From Sipunculus nudus (Eukaryota; Annelida; Sipuncula; Golfingiida; Sipunculidae), in NCBI GenBank assembly GCA_026874595.1, contig CM049310.1, positions 55,495,058 to 55,559,057 on the forward strand: a DNA stretch of 64,000 bases, written 5' to 3'. The position numbers were made by a program, and so were the translations under genes. Below are positions 11,448-23,049 of this stretch, one piece after another (within the stretch, counting starts at the first letter, position 1; each line of letters begins with the position of its first letter). The notes under the pieces are model-generated. The model worked only from the letters and a program-made list of their open reading frames with translations, was not told the origin of the DNA and searched no databases.

Positions 11448-13829
11448 TTAGATTAAAAGAATCCACTGAAATTATAAATTCAGTATATATATATATAATC
11501 AAACAAGTCGCAATAAAATTTATTCATATAATAAATGGACGTTGAACCTAGCGATGCATGAAATCATTCATGAATAATCCGACGCCTTCTGGGGCAGACA
11601 ACCCGCTATAACGGAGAGATCGTTCGATCCTGTGACTGTCCGCAATAGAGGAGTTTCACTGTACAGGCCCAGTAGCACTCTCTCCATCTGTTTGTGTAAT
11701 AGGTATGGATGTTGACACCTCAACGGGACTGAATCACCTATCTGAGCTTTATAAATTAAAGGTTATCCATTTATAAAAAAGGCCAGAAAATGTGGAAATT
11801 ACCAAACACAGGGTGCTGGTTTTATTTATACCATAGGGGGGAGCGCAAAAATCAACAATGGCATCTGGCAGCAAGTCAGTTAAGCAAGAGCTTTGCAAAT
11901 GGCCTTTTGCAACAAGTGAACTTTCTACTTCCGCATATATGCAACCTACCAACTCAGGTTGCAAGTTTTTCCCGTTAGTCCACATTGCTGAAAACATGTT
12001 GTTGATAAATAAGTTCATATATCCTTCACAAAGGCCTTATAAGAACTTTTCAAAACCAAAAATTACCCTTAAATCATTTATATATACACAGAGAAAGCCA
12101 GAAATTAAATAATTTTTTATTCAAAAGGGCACTTTTAAAGCGGCTATTTTTTTACATGTTCCTGTGAATTTTAAGAATGTTCTTCTTGTGTTTTTATCAT
12201 CTTAAATGTGTATAATGAGCATCGTTAACTTGTAAAAATCTAAATTATTAAAGCTGCTTTATAAATTATGAATTGACTGTGATAATAACTTTGCAGCTCC
12301 CGTATTTGCACTGGGAAACAATGAATTTCTCATGGGATCCGGTTAACATAGGTTACCCCGACTGCAACAGGCATGGTTAAGCAGTGTTAAAAACGATTTG
12401 CCTATACATGATACCGAGGTCATTTGGAGAAACATATAAAGCATATTTGATAACAAATATTAAACCAAATTTGATTGGAATAAAGAAAATCAATAAATTG
12501 CGCATATATATTCATGAATTCACATTTCCATACCATCTCATGCAATATTGTAATATTGTTTATTTATATCTTTCTTATAATATGTTCAATGGGATTGCGC
12601 TATAACAAATTGAGAATCTGTAGGCAGCGGTGTATTCAAAGAATTTTTAACTTCAAAAGCATGGCTCATACTCATACCGGAGCGTCAGAAGGAATTTCCA
12701 ATTTCGCACTGGGAGCAGCACAAAAAAAAATTCGTCGGATTCGTGCTCTCTTCATTACTTTCTTCGGCAAGGAAACGGGGAAAACTCTATGTGAGAAAAA
12801 AGCTCAGTAACGAGTATTTTACATGTATATTGGCATTCAACTCGTTCCTTTCGCTGTTTGGGTGTCTTTGAAATGAGGAATGCATACGTGTTACGCTCTC
12901 ACTGACCGCAGTCAAAAACCTTTTTAGTTAAAAACCTGTCCATTCGCATGTACGCAAGAATCAGTGATTTGAAATGTGTGATGTTTTGAATTTTTCATTT
13001 GGCACGGCCCCTATCATTTGTATTAGATGTACTTCAGTCACCAACGTGTTGTCGACAAAGGCTTAAAATGGGATTGTTTTTCTTCATATACGTAAATACT
13101 AGATGCACTTTTAGCCTTTTAAAACGTTTTTTATGTCTTCCTCTATGGTGTGAGGGCTGGATTGCTATTATGAATTATTGGTGAAAAGAGCATACACGTT
13201 TTTATCTTCATAGCATAAAAACAATCATACTCCCAAATTCTCAAGTACTTGACATTAGTTGCAATATCCATATGGTAAATAGGGAGACCTTTTGATATTT
13301 ATGCAGAGACTATGTCCATCAGCCGCCTTCCATAAACACACATCACACAAGCATTTAAGAGGTACATGGAATAAAAAAGATATAAGCAAAAAGAGCAGCT
13401 GAGGTTTTCCTTGAAACCAGGTACATTCAACCAGTTACCATCGCAATTAAGAGGGTTTATGTGTCAAACTCGGCTGAGCCACTCACCAAAGGATTTAGAC
13501 GGAATTAATGACAGTAGAAGACGGGGCGTTAGTCAAGAAAAAGGTCCGCTATTTATTGATATCCCTGTCCCACATGATGCTCGGCTGGATGATTTATTCC
13601 AGTCCCGGGGCACGATAGGTGACTTTCTTACTGATGATAGGTGGAAGGCATAATCTTTCAGATGTTATTTTAAATCCCTCCTGCAGTTAACGAAATAGAC
13701 CATACTTTTCCCCAGGTAGGTCATTGGGAGATTGAGGGAAGATTTTAATCTGTATCGACATTCAAGATATATATTGCAAAAGCATGTAGGGTTAATAAAA
13801 ATTGCTTCCATTAAAGTGTTCAATTGACG
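11446..13829. other. non-coding stretch with one unassigned open frame
   Basis: AT-rich sequence without recognised elements. The frame at 13411-13653 (plus, 80 codons) begins beside an AAACCAG|GT junction and ends in a stop at TAATC. Its C-terminal third contains LFIDIPVPHDARLDD, faintly like the conserved (I/V)D(I/V)xxPxD stretch downstream of reverse transcriptase in some LINEs. That resemblance is weak and I do not call it a gene. Confidence 0.4.
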
Positions 13830-14056
13830 TTTTCGGGGCCTAAAGGCAGTCGAGGAGTAAAACGCTTTGCGCTCTTCGCTGGCGACCGGGGTTCGATGCC
13901 CGGTATGGTAATGAGCGTGGTATGTAGTGGCCCTTCCTAGGCCAGTGGTTTTCTCCAGGTTCTCTGGTTACTTTCCCCTGGAGTGTGCCTAGCATTATTG
14001 ATAATAAATCTAATTTAAACCCTGTTAAATAAATAAAGTTTATAGGTATTTATTAA
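13830..14056 (+). mobile_element. SINE family I, copy A
   Basis: A tRNA-derived SINE. The head shows an A-box-like AGGCAGTCGAGGAGTAAAAC and a B box GGTTCGATGCC at 13890-13900. The body has AGTGGTTTTCTCCAGGTTCTC, here written as its parts GTGGTTTTCTCC and GGTTCTC. The tail is AAATAAATAAAGTTTATA. The same order of landmarks occurs in copy B (18771-19017), and the body motif is what defines the family. RNA polymerase III transcription would start at the head; LINE-encoded machinery would be needed to move it. It may belong to a bivalve V-type or Meta-type SINE family, which I cannot confirm. Confidence 0.8.
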
Positions 14057-14699
14057 AGCCCTTGGTCCAGTTTTCAGGGTCTTGACCAAGAGTGGCTTCT
14101 TGTAATTATTGAGCGATTTGGGACCTGTTTTATCTGCTATGGTTGGATTACATGCTTGGCAGCAAAGACTGGGAAATCCTGGCTGATGGGCTCACGTATG
14201 TTTACTCGGATGCCGCCGTTGTGATATTGAGCGTTACAGTCAGAAAGTATCTATACAGATATCGATACAGATTCCTTTCGGTTGTATGCCATATACAAAT
14301 ACATTAGACTAAAAATCTTACCCTTACCCTTCACCTGAAAACGTAATACAAAGGGCAAAAGGTTGTCTTTCAACAATATCCATCTATACAGCTTTAGCAC
14401 AAGCCCGATATAATACGATTGCCTTCCCATGTAATTCGAACTGGAACTGTTTGGCTTCCCTCTCTTTGTTAGAGTGAGCGCAGCCCGCGATTTTAGTTTT
14501 GAGTTTACTCAAAACATTTTGGCACTTGCCACGAATTGTTAATACATAGATCACATGTTATTCCTAGTATTACTTCGCAGCTCATGGAAGGTATTTCGTA
14601 GTAATTCGTAAGCTTTATACGCTCCCAGACATTGCTTTATTCGGTAAACATCGTACCAACATCGCGCCGCTGCGTCGGCATTAGCTAGTAGGTTTCAGT

Positions 14700-15530
14700 A
14701 CGTTCACAGGTATATAGTGGGGTAGGGACTCAACAGCATAGTTAAGGCTGATTCCCAGACGTTGCTGCGTAGTTTTCCAATGGCAGAACTGGATTTTGTT
14801 ATTACTTAAGCATCAGTAGTCACTGTCCGAGAAAGGGTGGTGTCTAGATAAGTTAAGTAGCCCACTATCTCCTGTCTTTGTACTTTCACTGTGATAGTGG
14901 GTTTAGTGTATGAGGTGTGTTGGGCTGGCTAATGAATCACGTCAGCCTTCTTTGTGCTGATTATGAATCCGTGGTCGTAAGGTGGAAAACTGTCACAATG
15001 CTTATCTTGCATATCTATTTTAATGGTTGCATACAAAGCACAGTCGTCTGCGAATAGAAAGTCCGCAGCACAGTCTCCTTGACCTTGGTAACAGCATCGA
15101 GTTCTCACAGTTTGAAGAGTTTACCATCCACTCTGAACTTCAGGCTTATCCCCTTGTAACTGTTTTGAAAGGCATTGTCGAGTATGCCGTTAAATACATT
15201 ACTGAACAAGATGGGTGCTACCACGCAGCGATGCTTGACACCGTTGCAGACAGGAAAGGCCTCCGATGCTTCGCCATCATCCAACACTCTTGTCATCATA
15301 CTATTGTAGAACTGACGCACTATCAAGATGAATCTCCCGGTACAACAAAATTTAGACATTATCGTCCAGAAACCCTGGCGACTGACCGTGTCGAACGCTT
15401 TCGTAAGGTCCACAACAATGGTGAAGAGTTCACGCCTGTGTACCGTACACTTCTCTTTGAGTAAGCGTGCAGCAGGTGTCATGTAGACAGTTCCACACCC
15501 TTACCGGTTTGATTCCAGAGTGATTGAACA
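14700..15530 (-). pseudogene. LINE reverse transcriptase remnant (non-LTR retrotransposon)
   Basis: The minus strand carries a degraded reverse transcriptase. The open part (15105-15482) has CGTVYMTPAARLLKEK upstream (after a frameshift), then VDLTKAFDTV, which is motif A with its catalytic Asp. Next comes NGVKHRCVVAP, equivalent to the NGVKQGCVLAP of intact relatives, so motif B is damaged. The frame stops after GKLFKL. The catalytic FADD (motif C) is still present at 15043-15054 but in another frame. Further downstream are ISTKKADVIH and YLTYLDTTLSRTV, matching the usual ISxxKTEVM and FTYLGSTLSR region of this LINE group. Frameshifts and stops make it non-functional. There is no endonuclease domain here, as expected for a truncated copy. 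The exact clade (an RTE-like lineage is my guess) is not established. Confidence 0.85.
15043..15054 (-). other. frameshifted FADD catalytic motif of the LINE
   Basis: TTCGCAGACGAC on the minus strand encodes FADD, the two metal-binding aspartates of reverse transcriptase motif C. It is out of frame with motif A about 300 bp upstream, showing that the copy is dead. Confidence 0.75.
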
Positions 15531-15539
15531 GCAAGGTGA

Positions 15540-18329
15540 CTAGTATATCTCTGATGGTATGGCACTTAGTCTTGAGTTTTCCCAATGGACTACTGGCTAA
15601 TGGCCTTCCTTTTTTTTTATTTTTTTATTTTATTTTTTTTTTTCTTCTTCTTCTTTGGAATGCCTCAGAATATTTCATTTTTTTATATTTCATATATTTT
15701 ATTCTCTTTCATCATCGACATCCCATCATTAAATCGAGCTCAAAGTGAACTAAATATGGTTCAATACAAAATAACAATTATATACAAAATCATTTAACAC
15801 GAAGACAATTCAAACGACAATCCTCAGATTTAACAGTTGGTATTTAATGGCCTTTCTGACTTAAGGCTGCTACTTACGCTAGCCACACTTATGATAGTTA
15901 TGACGTATTACTAAGGGCTACGTTATACAACTGCAAACTGTATCCAAGTGCTACGCAAAAACTTTGATCGTTATTAATGCGTATGTTGTTCGTACCGATG
16001 TTATTGTAGTGAAGTCGTACTAGCGGCGTTCGTAATGCACTGAAAGATCAACTTTTGGAAGTGGGTACACCCCGTAAGATAAATTGAAAATCGTACATTC
16101 GGTCCATCCAAGCGCATACTTGTGAAGATTCAGACACCGTAATAAGTTTGGCCATTATCTTTAAACATGAATGACATTTGCAAATTCATCCAAATTTCGC
16201 AATTTACGTTAATGTTAGCGACTGGACGGTAACAAATTTCTGTACTCGATGGCGTCCTTGTTTAATTTTGGATTTGTTCCACAAGGCTTGCAGAGAAAAG
16301 AAAGCATCTTCAGGAATCGAAGCTCGGTTCAGACAAATCGTGTTAATAAAGCTGTATATGCCCTCGTTTTTCATATCAGGGTATCTGTTTACAATAGCTG
16401 CACGTCAGCAAGATGATTTGTCAGTCCGACTCTTTTCCTAAATGACTTAAATATATTTTTTGTCTATTTGGATACAGTAATGTTTCATCAAACTACGCGG
16501 ACTCGGATCAACAAGGATACGACTCTGCTGTTTAGGGTTTAATGGCGTCTCAATCTGACCCCCACAATGTATCGGGGCTTCCACGGCTTGTTCAAATGTT
16601 GTGAAAAGGGTAATGTATTCCGTTCAAATGTGGTGGATTAAATTTGTTTCAAGGAATATTACATAAAGATGGGCGGAGGGGCGATCTTGCATTTAAATAT
16701 ATACACATTGCCGTTCATATATATATATAGTACACCTTGGTAGATCAAAAACAAACTCCTCAGGTCTAAGGTAAGTTAGGTAAGCCTAAAAATATAACGT
16801 CGCGTACAAGGTATGGGCGTACCTATCCGTGTGTACACGTTTCTGGAGGCATTGGTATCGGACTGAAAAGTTCTGATTCTTGGTCCTAGTCATATGGATA
16901 ACTGCACTGCATGGGTCATCCATAACGATATGGCCGGATGCACATTAAAACAAAAGAACACACGTGAGTGTACATAAGAAGGTGTAATAACCATATATCT
17001 GGTAACCACACAGACACGTATAAAAACGTACTAATCGGGTTAATTTGATATACAAAATTACAAAGTCCGTGTGTCGGTATTTTTTTTATATAAACCATTG
17101 TATTCAACCAAAATGAACTTATTGCGTAAAATAAAACATATTTTATTGCAAATGTTTATGTACCTTAAATCCGTAAGAACCACTGGTTTGTAAACAAATC
17201 GGTTAGATTTTCATTTAAAACAAAAGGTGTGGTTTTAGGTTGTTAGAGAAAACTTTATGTGGGACAACGAGCTACACTGATATACTGTCAACCAAACAAA
17301 ACCAGCAGTCTGTCCTGGAATCGGGTAAAAAATGAAGTCGTTTACATGAGATATCTCGTCACTCTGCCGGAGATGGGAGAAGAAGCGACACATCGCAAAC
17401 TAATGCTACATAAATGGTAGGTTACTGGCGACATTAGCAAAGGGCAAGGGTAAGGAAATAACGTTAACACGCGGGAGAAATGGATATGGAACGCTATCAA
17501 GCGGCCATACGAGGAGTCCCCCTGAATTTACTGTACATATTATGTTACGATGTTTTAAACACCGTCTCTGGGGACACATTCGGGCAATTCTGAGCCATTT
17601 TTCATTGAGTTAAAGCATAAATCATGATAAGTTCCCGCCTAATGTGACACGACCATGGAGAACGATTTAGCCAGTATTTCATAGCTTGACTTAGCTTCTC
17701 TATCGAGGTGAACCTTCCTCCACATCAGTCACCACATGAAGTCTTATATTGACAGATACCAACCCATGTGGCATAAATCAATTTGGAAAAATGAACCCAT
17801 ATAATCAGTTGTCATGAAAAAATTATTACATCCCACACATGTATAACAAAAATTTCATCTATTAAGACTTCTATTTATTTTAGATTAAATTCTCTTTCTT
17901 GTATCGCTGTTCCGTTAATATAATAATTATATTACAATTAATTATTTACACTCATAAAGAATTAGTAAGTTTACTGAAGTTAAAAATGTTTCAGTGTCTC
18001 ATTATGAATGTAAAGCTCACGAGCAACAAAAATAATGCCTTTTTAATAATATATTTTTTTCTAGCTGACTCAAAGACCTAGAGTAACTTATATTTTAGGA
18101 ATTTATATCAGCTGCAGTATTATACAATGATAACAAATAATGTTTACTTTTATGCACCAGCAGATATATCGGCAAATTACCTTCTGATTTACAAACATAA
18201 CCCGTACTCTTCCTGACGGTCACTGAATCCTTGACGTGACTGTTCTGTTATTGCATGACCTATCATGTCATTAAGCTCATTTGTGTGCATGCAGACATAC
18301 TTCTCACGAATACGACATCCGCTATGTTA
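15540..18329. other. non-coding stretch
   Basis: No gene or element recognised. A T-rich tract (15609-15655) abuts the 5' side of the LINE remnant. Frames of up to 87 codons (16178-16441, plus) are unassigned. The sequence around 16670-16730 has a short (TA)n. Confidence 0.5.
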
Positions 18330-18610
18330 TTGCCTCCGTCAGGAGGTTATGCATTTATTCCCGTCCGTGTTTGTGCCTGAGTGTTTGTTCACAACATACC
18401 TCATGCAAACATGGGCGTATGGGGAATGTGCCATTCAAGAATCGATTCGATTTTGGTGTAGATCCGGCACATGATCCGGATCACGGAACGTCATCAAGGG
18501 ATAGCCACAAATATCCGGTCACTTATACACGAATGAACCTGGGAATATGGACCGAATAAGTGAATGGCGGAGGATTGCTTTCATTAGAACGCAGATTCCT
18601 TGTTCCTTCT
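18330..18610 (+). repeat. dispersed repeat family D, copy 1
   Basis: The copy starts at GCCTCCGTCAGGAGGTTATGC and includes GATTTTGGTGTAGATCCG (18449-18466), then GGAACGTCATCAAGGGATA. It continues with TATACACGAATGAACCTGGGA and ends in GGCGGAGG. The same ordered blocks occur at 52800-53050 and, inverted, at 63880-64000. Start and end GCCTCCG/CGGAGG are mutually inverted. It resembles a repeat type widespread in invertebrates, but I cannot name it. It ends about 160 bp before SINE copy B. Confidence 0.7.
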
Positions 18611-18770
18611 GTAATTTTAAAAAGTCCGCACTACCCGGGGGAGCAATATGTGTCCTTATTTCAGAACAATATCCTCAGGACCGATTTATATGTTTTTGTC
18701 AACAGCAGAAGATTCTAGTATTTTTTTCTTTTGCATTAGCAACCTTGTTGGTCGAAGTTGCTATGAAATC

Positions 18771-19017
18771 TGACGGCCTGGACAGTCGAGGGGTAAAACA
18801 CTCGGCACTCTCTGCTGGCGTCCCGGGTTCGATCCCCGGCGTGGCTATGAGAGTGGGTTGTAGTTGCCCGTCCAAAGCCGGTGGTTTTCTCCGGGTTCTC
18901 CGGTTTCCTCTACCTCTACAGTCTACCGAATGCCAAAATCTGAGCCTTGGAGAGTGCCACAATTAGTTTTAATATTTGTACAATCCATGTAAAATAAATA
19001 AGTTTATATTTATTACC
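18771..19017 (+). mobile_element. SINE family I, copy B
   Basis: This copy is better preserved than the one at 13830. The tRNA-like head reads CCTGGACAGTCGAGGGGTAAAAC (A-box region), and the B box GGTTCGATCCC is at 18826-18836. It continues with CCGGTGGTTTTCTCCGGG and GGTTCTCCGGTTTCC, and ends in AAAATAAATAAGTTTATA. A (CA)n microsatellite follows directly at 19018, as often seen at SINE 3' ends. The minus-strand peptide TPGIEPGTPAES is simply the translated complement of the tRNA-like head and not a protein. It is likely inactive now; polymerase III activity is untested. Confidence 0.85.
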
Positions 19018-19041
19018 CCACACACACACACACACACACAC
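19018..19041. repeat. (CA)n microsatellite at SINE tail
   Basis: About 11 CA dinucleotides starting immediately at the 3' end of SINE copy B. Confidence 0.9.
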
Positions 19042-19086
19042 ATACATACATGTCACCTATACACACATGGTTCCTTAAGTGCTGAC

Positions 19087-19215
19087 AGAAGTATTCGATT
19101 CCAAGTAATTTTATCCGAGTACTTTAGTACGAGTAATATCCAAGTACTCGAGTCCGAGTGACATTATCTGGGTACTCAAGTCCGAGCAATTCTACCTGAG
19201 TACTCGAGTCAGAAA
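19087..19215 (+). repeat. degenerate TACTCGAGTCCGAGT minisatellite
   Basis: The unit TACTCGAGTCCGAGT (or close variants such as TACTTTAGTACGAGT and TACTCAAGTCCGAGC) recurs three to four times at 31-34 bp spacing, with A/T-rich spacers like AATTTTATC. CTCGAG is itself palindromic. A final related CTCGGG/CTCGAG pair occurs near 19270-19300. Confidence 0.65.
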
Positions 19216-19451
19216 TCAAGAGAGAGGTAATCAAGAGAAAAAATTGAAACCTTGATGATGAGAATAGAGTTCGACTCGGGTAGAAAGTATCGAGTGCTCG
19301 AGCTCAAATTTTGCTTCACGTTTTGCTTCCGGTTAGTTTTTAGCGCAGCTGACTGAAAGTCAGTCTGAGCTATAGAAATCAATCTTTGTTCGTCGTCCGT
19401 CTTCCTGTCTGTGTTCCTCTGTCTGTCCGATTGTTTGTCCGTTAACAGGGT

Positions 19452-19500
19452 ACAAATCGTTACCGTTAGGCCAAGAAACCTCATACTTCATTTCATGAAA
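19452..19500 (+). repeat. single fragment of the ~160 bp repeat S
   Basis: ACAAATCGTTACCGTTAG followed by GCCAAGAAACCTCATACTTCAT matches the start of units in the array at 33770-34480 (for example ACAAATCGCAAGCGTTAG). CCGTC/CTGTC-rich sequence precedes both. Only part of one unit is recognisable. Confidence 0.5.
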
Positions 19501-20934
19501 AAAAAAGAAATTTTCATGATAATTGCACATGTACAGACCTGTTTTTGGTAATGCCTGCAGATATTGTCCTGATTTTTGGTGTGTGGCTAGATCATGACCA
19601 GGTACAGATCGAGTTTGCGTTTTGTCCCGTATGACGGCCAAAGAACCGAAAATTTCATGCAAATAGAAATTTAATTTGATTTGAATATGTAGATTGTGGA
19701 AGTACATGATTTATTATGTCTGTTGTAGCATTGGATCGTGGTTATATCTTTCATGTTTGGTGACACTTAGGATGAGACCTCGGCTTTGTGTGTCATTTAA
19801 GACAACTCGTAGGATGAGATTATGATTCCGAGGGTCATTTATAAGTAAGTGGAGGATAGAGACGCGGAGTTCTGAGCCATTTTGGACAAATGTGAGGCCC
19901 GGGTAGTTGCTTCTTTTATAAACTTTGGGATCACTTGGTAATGAGACCGTAGTGTTTAGTTTTATAGGACAAATAGGAGAAGGTCGTGAGTTTGAGATTT
20001 ATTTTTGTGTGTGTGTATTTGAAATGGGATCGTGTATTTTATTAACACATTGTGTTTTTATTGTCTCATTAAATAGGTGCATGTGATGAAATTGAGGATT
20101 AGGGTGATTATTTTGTAAATAACTATAAAAAAAACATTGAGTTTAAAATGCGATTTTGGAAAATTTTTTCAATCGAATGTTGGAACTGATTGGAGGAAGA
20201 CATTGTATATTTATTTAGACCAGCTGCACCTGTGGAAAATCCACGGCTCTGTCTGATGCATATTTTTGTAATGAACTGATAGGAAGTAAACGACGCCTAT
20301 TTAAATCCTAAGGTTATTGCAAGAACTTTTTTCATGTGTTTCACTTGTATAATATAAAAATTACTTCTGCTAGAATTCTCCAGGAACACCTAAAAAATAT
20401 CAACATAGAAAGAAAAATTATTCCAGAAATCACACAAAATATAAATTTTGGAAAGAGACGTGAGGCATATACAGGGCGTACGAATTTTTAAGTGAGAAGT
20501 TATGTCCGACAGCTTCATATCTTGGGGGAAATATCGTAGATGTAACGATTGTAAAAGAAGCATTCTGCCATGAAATTATATGAATGATGCTTTGTATTAG
20601 TTGAAGCTCAGGCGACATCTTGAAACACGATGTTTATTCAGTGTATTCAGCATATGTCGTTGAAGTCTCTTGTACGCGAAACGTATAGCTGCCAATGTGA
20701 AAAAGACAGCCCAGAAAAATATTTTCCTAAAGTATTATTTTTATATAGTATAGTAATTTTTGGTTCAATTACTGTAAATTCTCATGGAATAAGCAGGTCT
20801 GATGCAAAATTGACAACTCTCCCAGATAAAAAGAAAGCAGGTTGATATATTTGATAAGCATTTAGCAAAAAAACCCACTTCAGCCTTGGTTCGTTGCATT
20901 GTCTTTCAGCATTTAACGCAAAATGTAATATACA

Positions 20935-22335
20935 GATTTTGCTGAAAATTTGTAGAGGGGTAGAGTAAAACTGCATCCATAATCCATTACATTTTTGGGG
21001 TAATCGGAATCAACATAATATATTTTTTTCTTAAGTGCCATAATCACATTTCCATAAAGGAATACTTATAACAGGCTAATCCTTTGTCCCCGAGTAGAAG
21101 CCGCCCATTCGTATGCAGTCGGTTTGCCACTCGCCTAGCGAACCCGTGTTTCTGAACCCTGACAATATTTTATATGAAACGTGCACGTATGAACGAACGA
21201 CTGATTAGTAACCCATAAATCGGCTAAACTATTAAAACCATAGTTATCATGGAATGATACTTCAGAATGTATAAAATTTAACATACCTGTAAACCTATAA
21301 AACGGTGATCGTATAAAGGGTCTCAGCTCTTTGTTTCAACTGAACGGAAAAGTGCTCCCTATTAAAAGATTCATGTGGACATGTGTCCGCTCTTGAATTT
21401 ATAATCTTTACTTCCTTTTGACAGAGGAAAATTCCTTAACAGGCGATATATTGGAAATGTTGTTCAGTGGGAATACAGGTCACCTCCTGAAAAAGCATGA
21501 CAGGCGAAAAATGTTTTGTTGAACATTTGTAGAGGGTTAGGGTTAAGACATATCAAGAGTCCATTTAATTTTGGAGGTAATAAGTATCACCATAATATAT
21601 ATTTTCATATAAATCATTATGACATTCTTTTTTCCCTGTATTGAAGTCACCCACTGAAGCATGACAGTGTTCACACATGAAACGCATTCACATGAACACT
21701 TGACTGATATTAAAGGAGATTCTGGTGGAGGAACGTACGCCCGGACTACAGATTCTAGTTTGTTATCAATTTAAAGATGTACTGGTGATATTTTTTTCTT
21801 GTTTCACCGTCCCTACAGACAACTGATCTTAACAAATATATGTGAACCCACCTCCCCCACCCCAAGACCCAACCCCACCCAACCCGAATGATAATTAAGT
21901 TGTGGGGCTTCTTTCGGGAAAAAAATAAACTTCATGAAACACATGACTTGGCCGAACTTTTGAAACCATGGTTTTCACGGATATGATATTTTTGAATGTA
22001 TAAAAATCAACATACCTGAACCCAATAAAAAAAATTGTCAAACGGCGGTCACATGACTGGACTCAGTGCCCAGTGTTGACCAAACTGAAAAGCCCTCGCA
22101 TTGAAAGCGGAGTCATGTAGTCCTTGGATTTAAAACCTTTACTTCCTTTTGAGAGAGAAAATTCTTTTAGAGGCGTTACAATGTATGGGGGATCAATGGG
22201 GATTATAGTGGACCCGCGTGACTGCTTATTGCACGGAAATGCCTTTTAAGCAGGACATGCGCTCTGGTCACGGTCTTAACAGGCCAGTGAAAATCCCCGA
22301 GGCGCCTCCTGAAAAAAGCGTTACAGGCGTGGAGG
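20935..22335 (+). repeat. old tandem duplication, two units of about 580 and 820 bp
   Basis: Unit A (20935-21515) and unit B (21516-22335) share blocks in the same order. They are TTTGTAGAGGG(G/T)TAG; a TTTTGG(A/G)GGTAAT stretch with CACCATAATATA; AACTATTAAAACCAT or AACTTTTGAAACCAT; GAATGTATAAAA with AACATACCTG; CTTTACTTCCTTTTGA(C/G)AGAG with AAAATTC; and CACCTCCTGAAAAAGC or CGCCTCCTGAAAAAAGC with ACAGGCG. Identity looks like roughly two thirds. Unit B carries about 200 extra bp (21715-21915) including a C-rich CCCACCTCCCCCACCCC block. No open frame spans either unit. Confidence 0.7.
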
Positions 22336-22339
22336 ACCT

Positions 22340-22980
22340 TGCAGCACAAAAGAAATAGGGGCACCTCTAATGGGGAAATATTAAAATTATTAATTATTCA
22401 GCTTAATAGGGCATAATCCCGCAAAATAAAACAAACTTGTCCTAGAAGAGCACACAACCGATTCGTCTGCCGAATTTGGAGAGTCAAATCGGAACGGAAG
22501 CAGGTAAACCGTGGTCTAGAAAAAACCCAACTCCGTATCTAATACTTATAAAAGGAATTCGGTTCACGTCTGTTTGCAATGTTCTCTAAAACTGCGTTGT
22601 GTACAATAGTGCCTTACATCATTTTAAGGTTATTATGCCCGCAGTGACATAGGTGATATGAGAATAAAAAAATTTTAATGTACATATAATTTTGAGTGAA
22701 TTTTCCGTTTTAACTGACTTGCACAAAGGGAAGACCGAGCACAGCCAAACTGCCTTCGGCACTGACCGGAACGCATTCATCGTGGTCTTTCAACCACAAA
22801 CACTTCTATTCTTCATATGAATAACGCTTGCTTTCAGTGAGGGATTTGAGCCTGTCGGCCTTTTCATTTGAACGAGGCTCTCGCCCACGTGCGTGGTCGG
22901 TAAAAGAGAAAAACACGTTTCTCGCTTTATGAAATGGAGAGTTCAACCCAGGAGAAATTATTAATAAAACCTAATTCAAG
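22340..22980. other. non-coding stretch
   Basis: No recognised gene or element. Open frames here are under 60 codons. Confidence 0.5.
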
Positions 22981-23000
22981 GTCCCAATTTCACGAACAGG

Positions 23001-23031
23001 CGTGGGGTGGGGTGGGATGGGGTGGGGCGGA
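23001..23031 (+). repeat. G-rich tract with quadruplex potential
   Basis: Four or more runs of GGGG separated by T, TGGGA-like or C spacers (GGGGTGGGGTGGG and onward), meeting the four-run pattern for an intramolecular G-quadruplex. Confidence 0.7.
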
Positions 23032-23049
23032 GTGGTGTCTGGGGTTTCA

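Noticed and set aside
15027-15464. 145-codon plus-strand frame
   Set aside because: Antisense shadow of the minus-strand LINE reverse transcriptase remnant.
18699-18962. 87-codon minus-strand frame with TPGIEPGTPAES
   Set aside because: It is the complement of the tRNA-like head and body of SINE copy B; this peptide string commonly arises from such SINEs.
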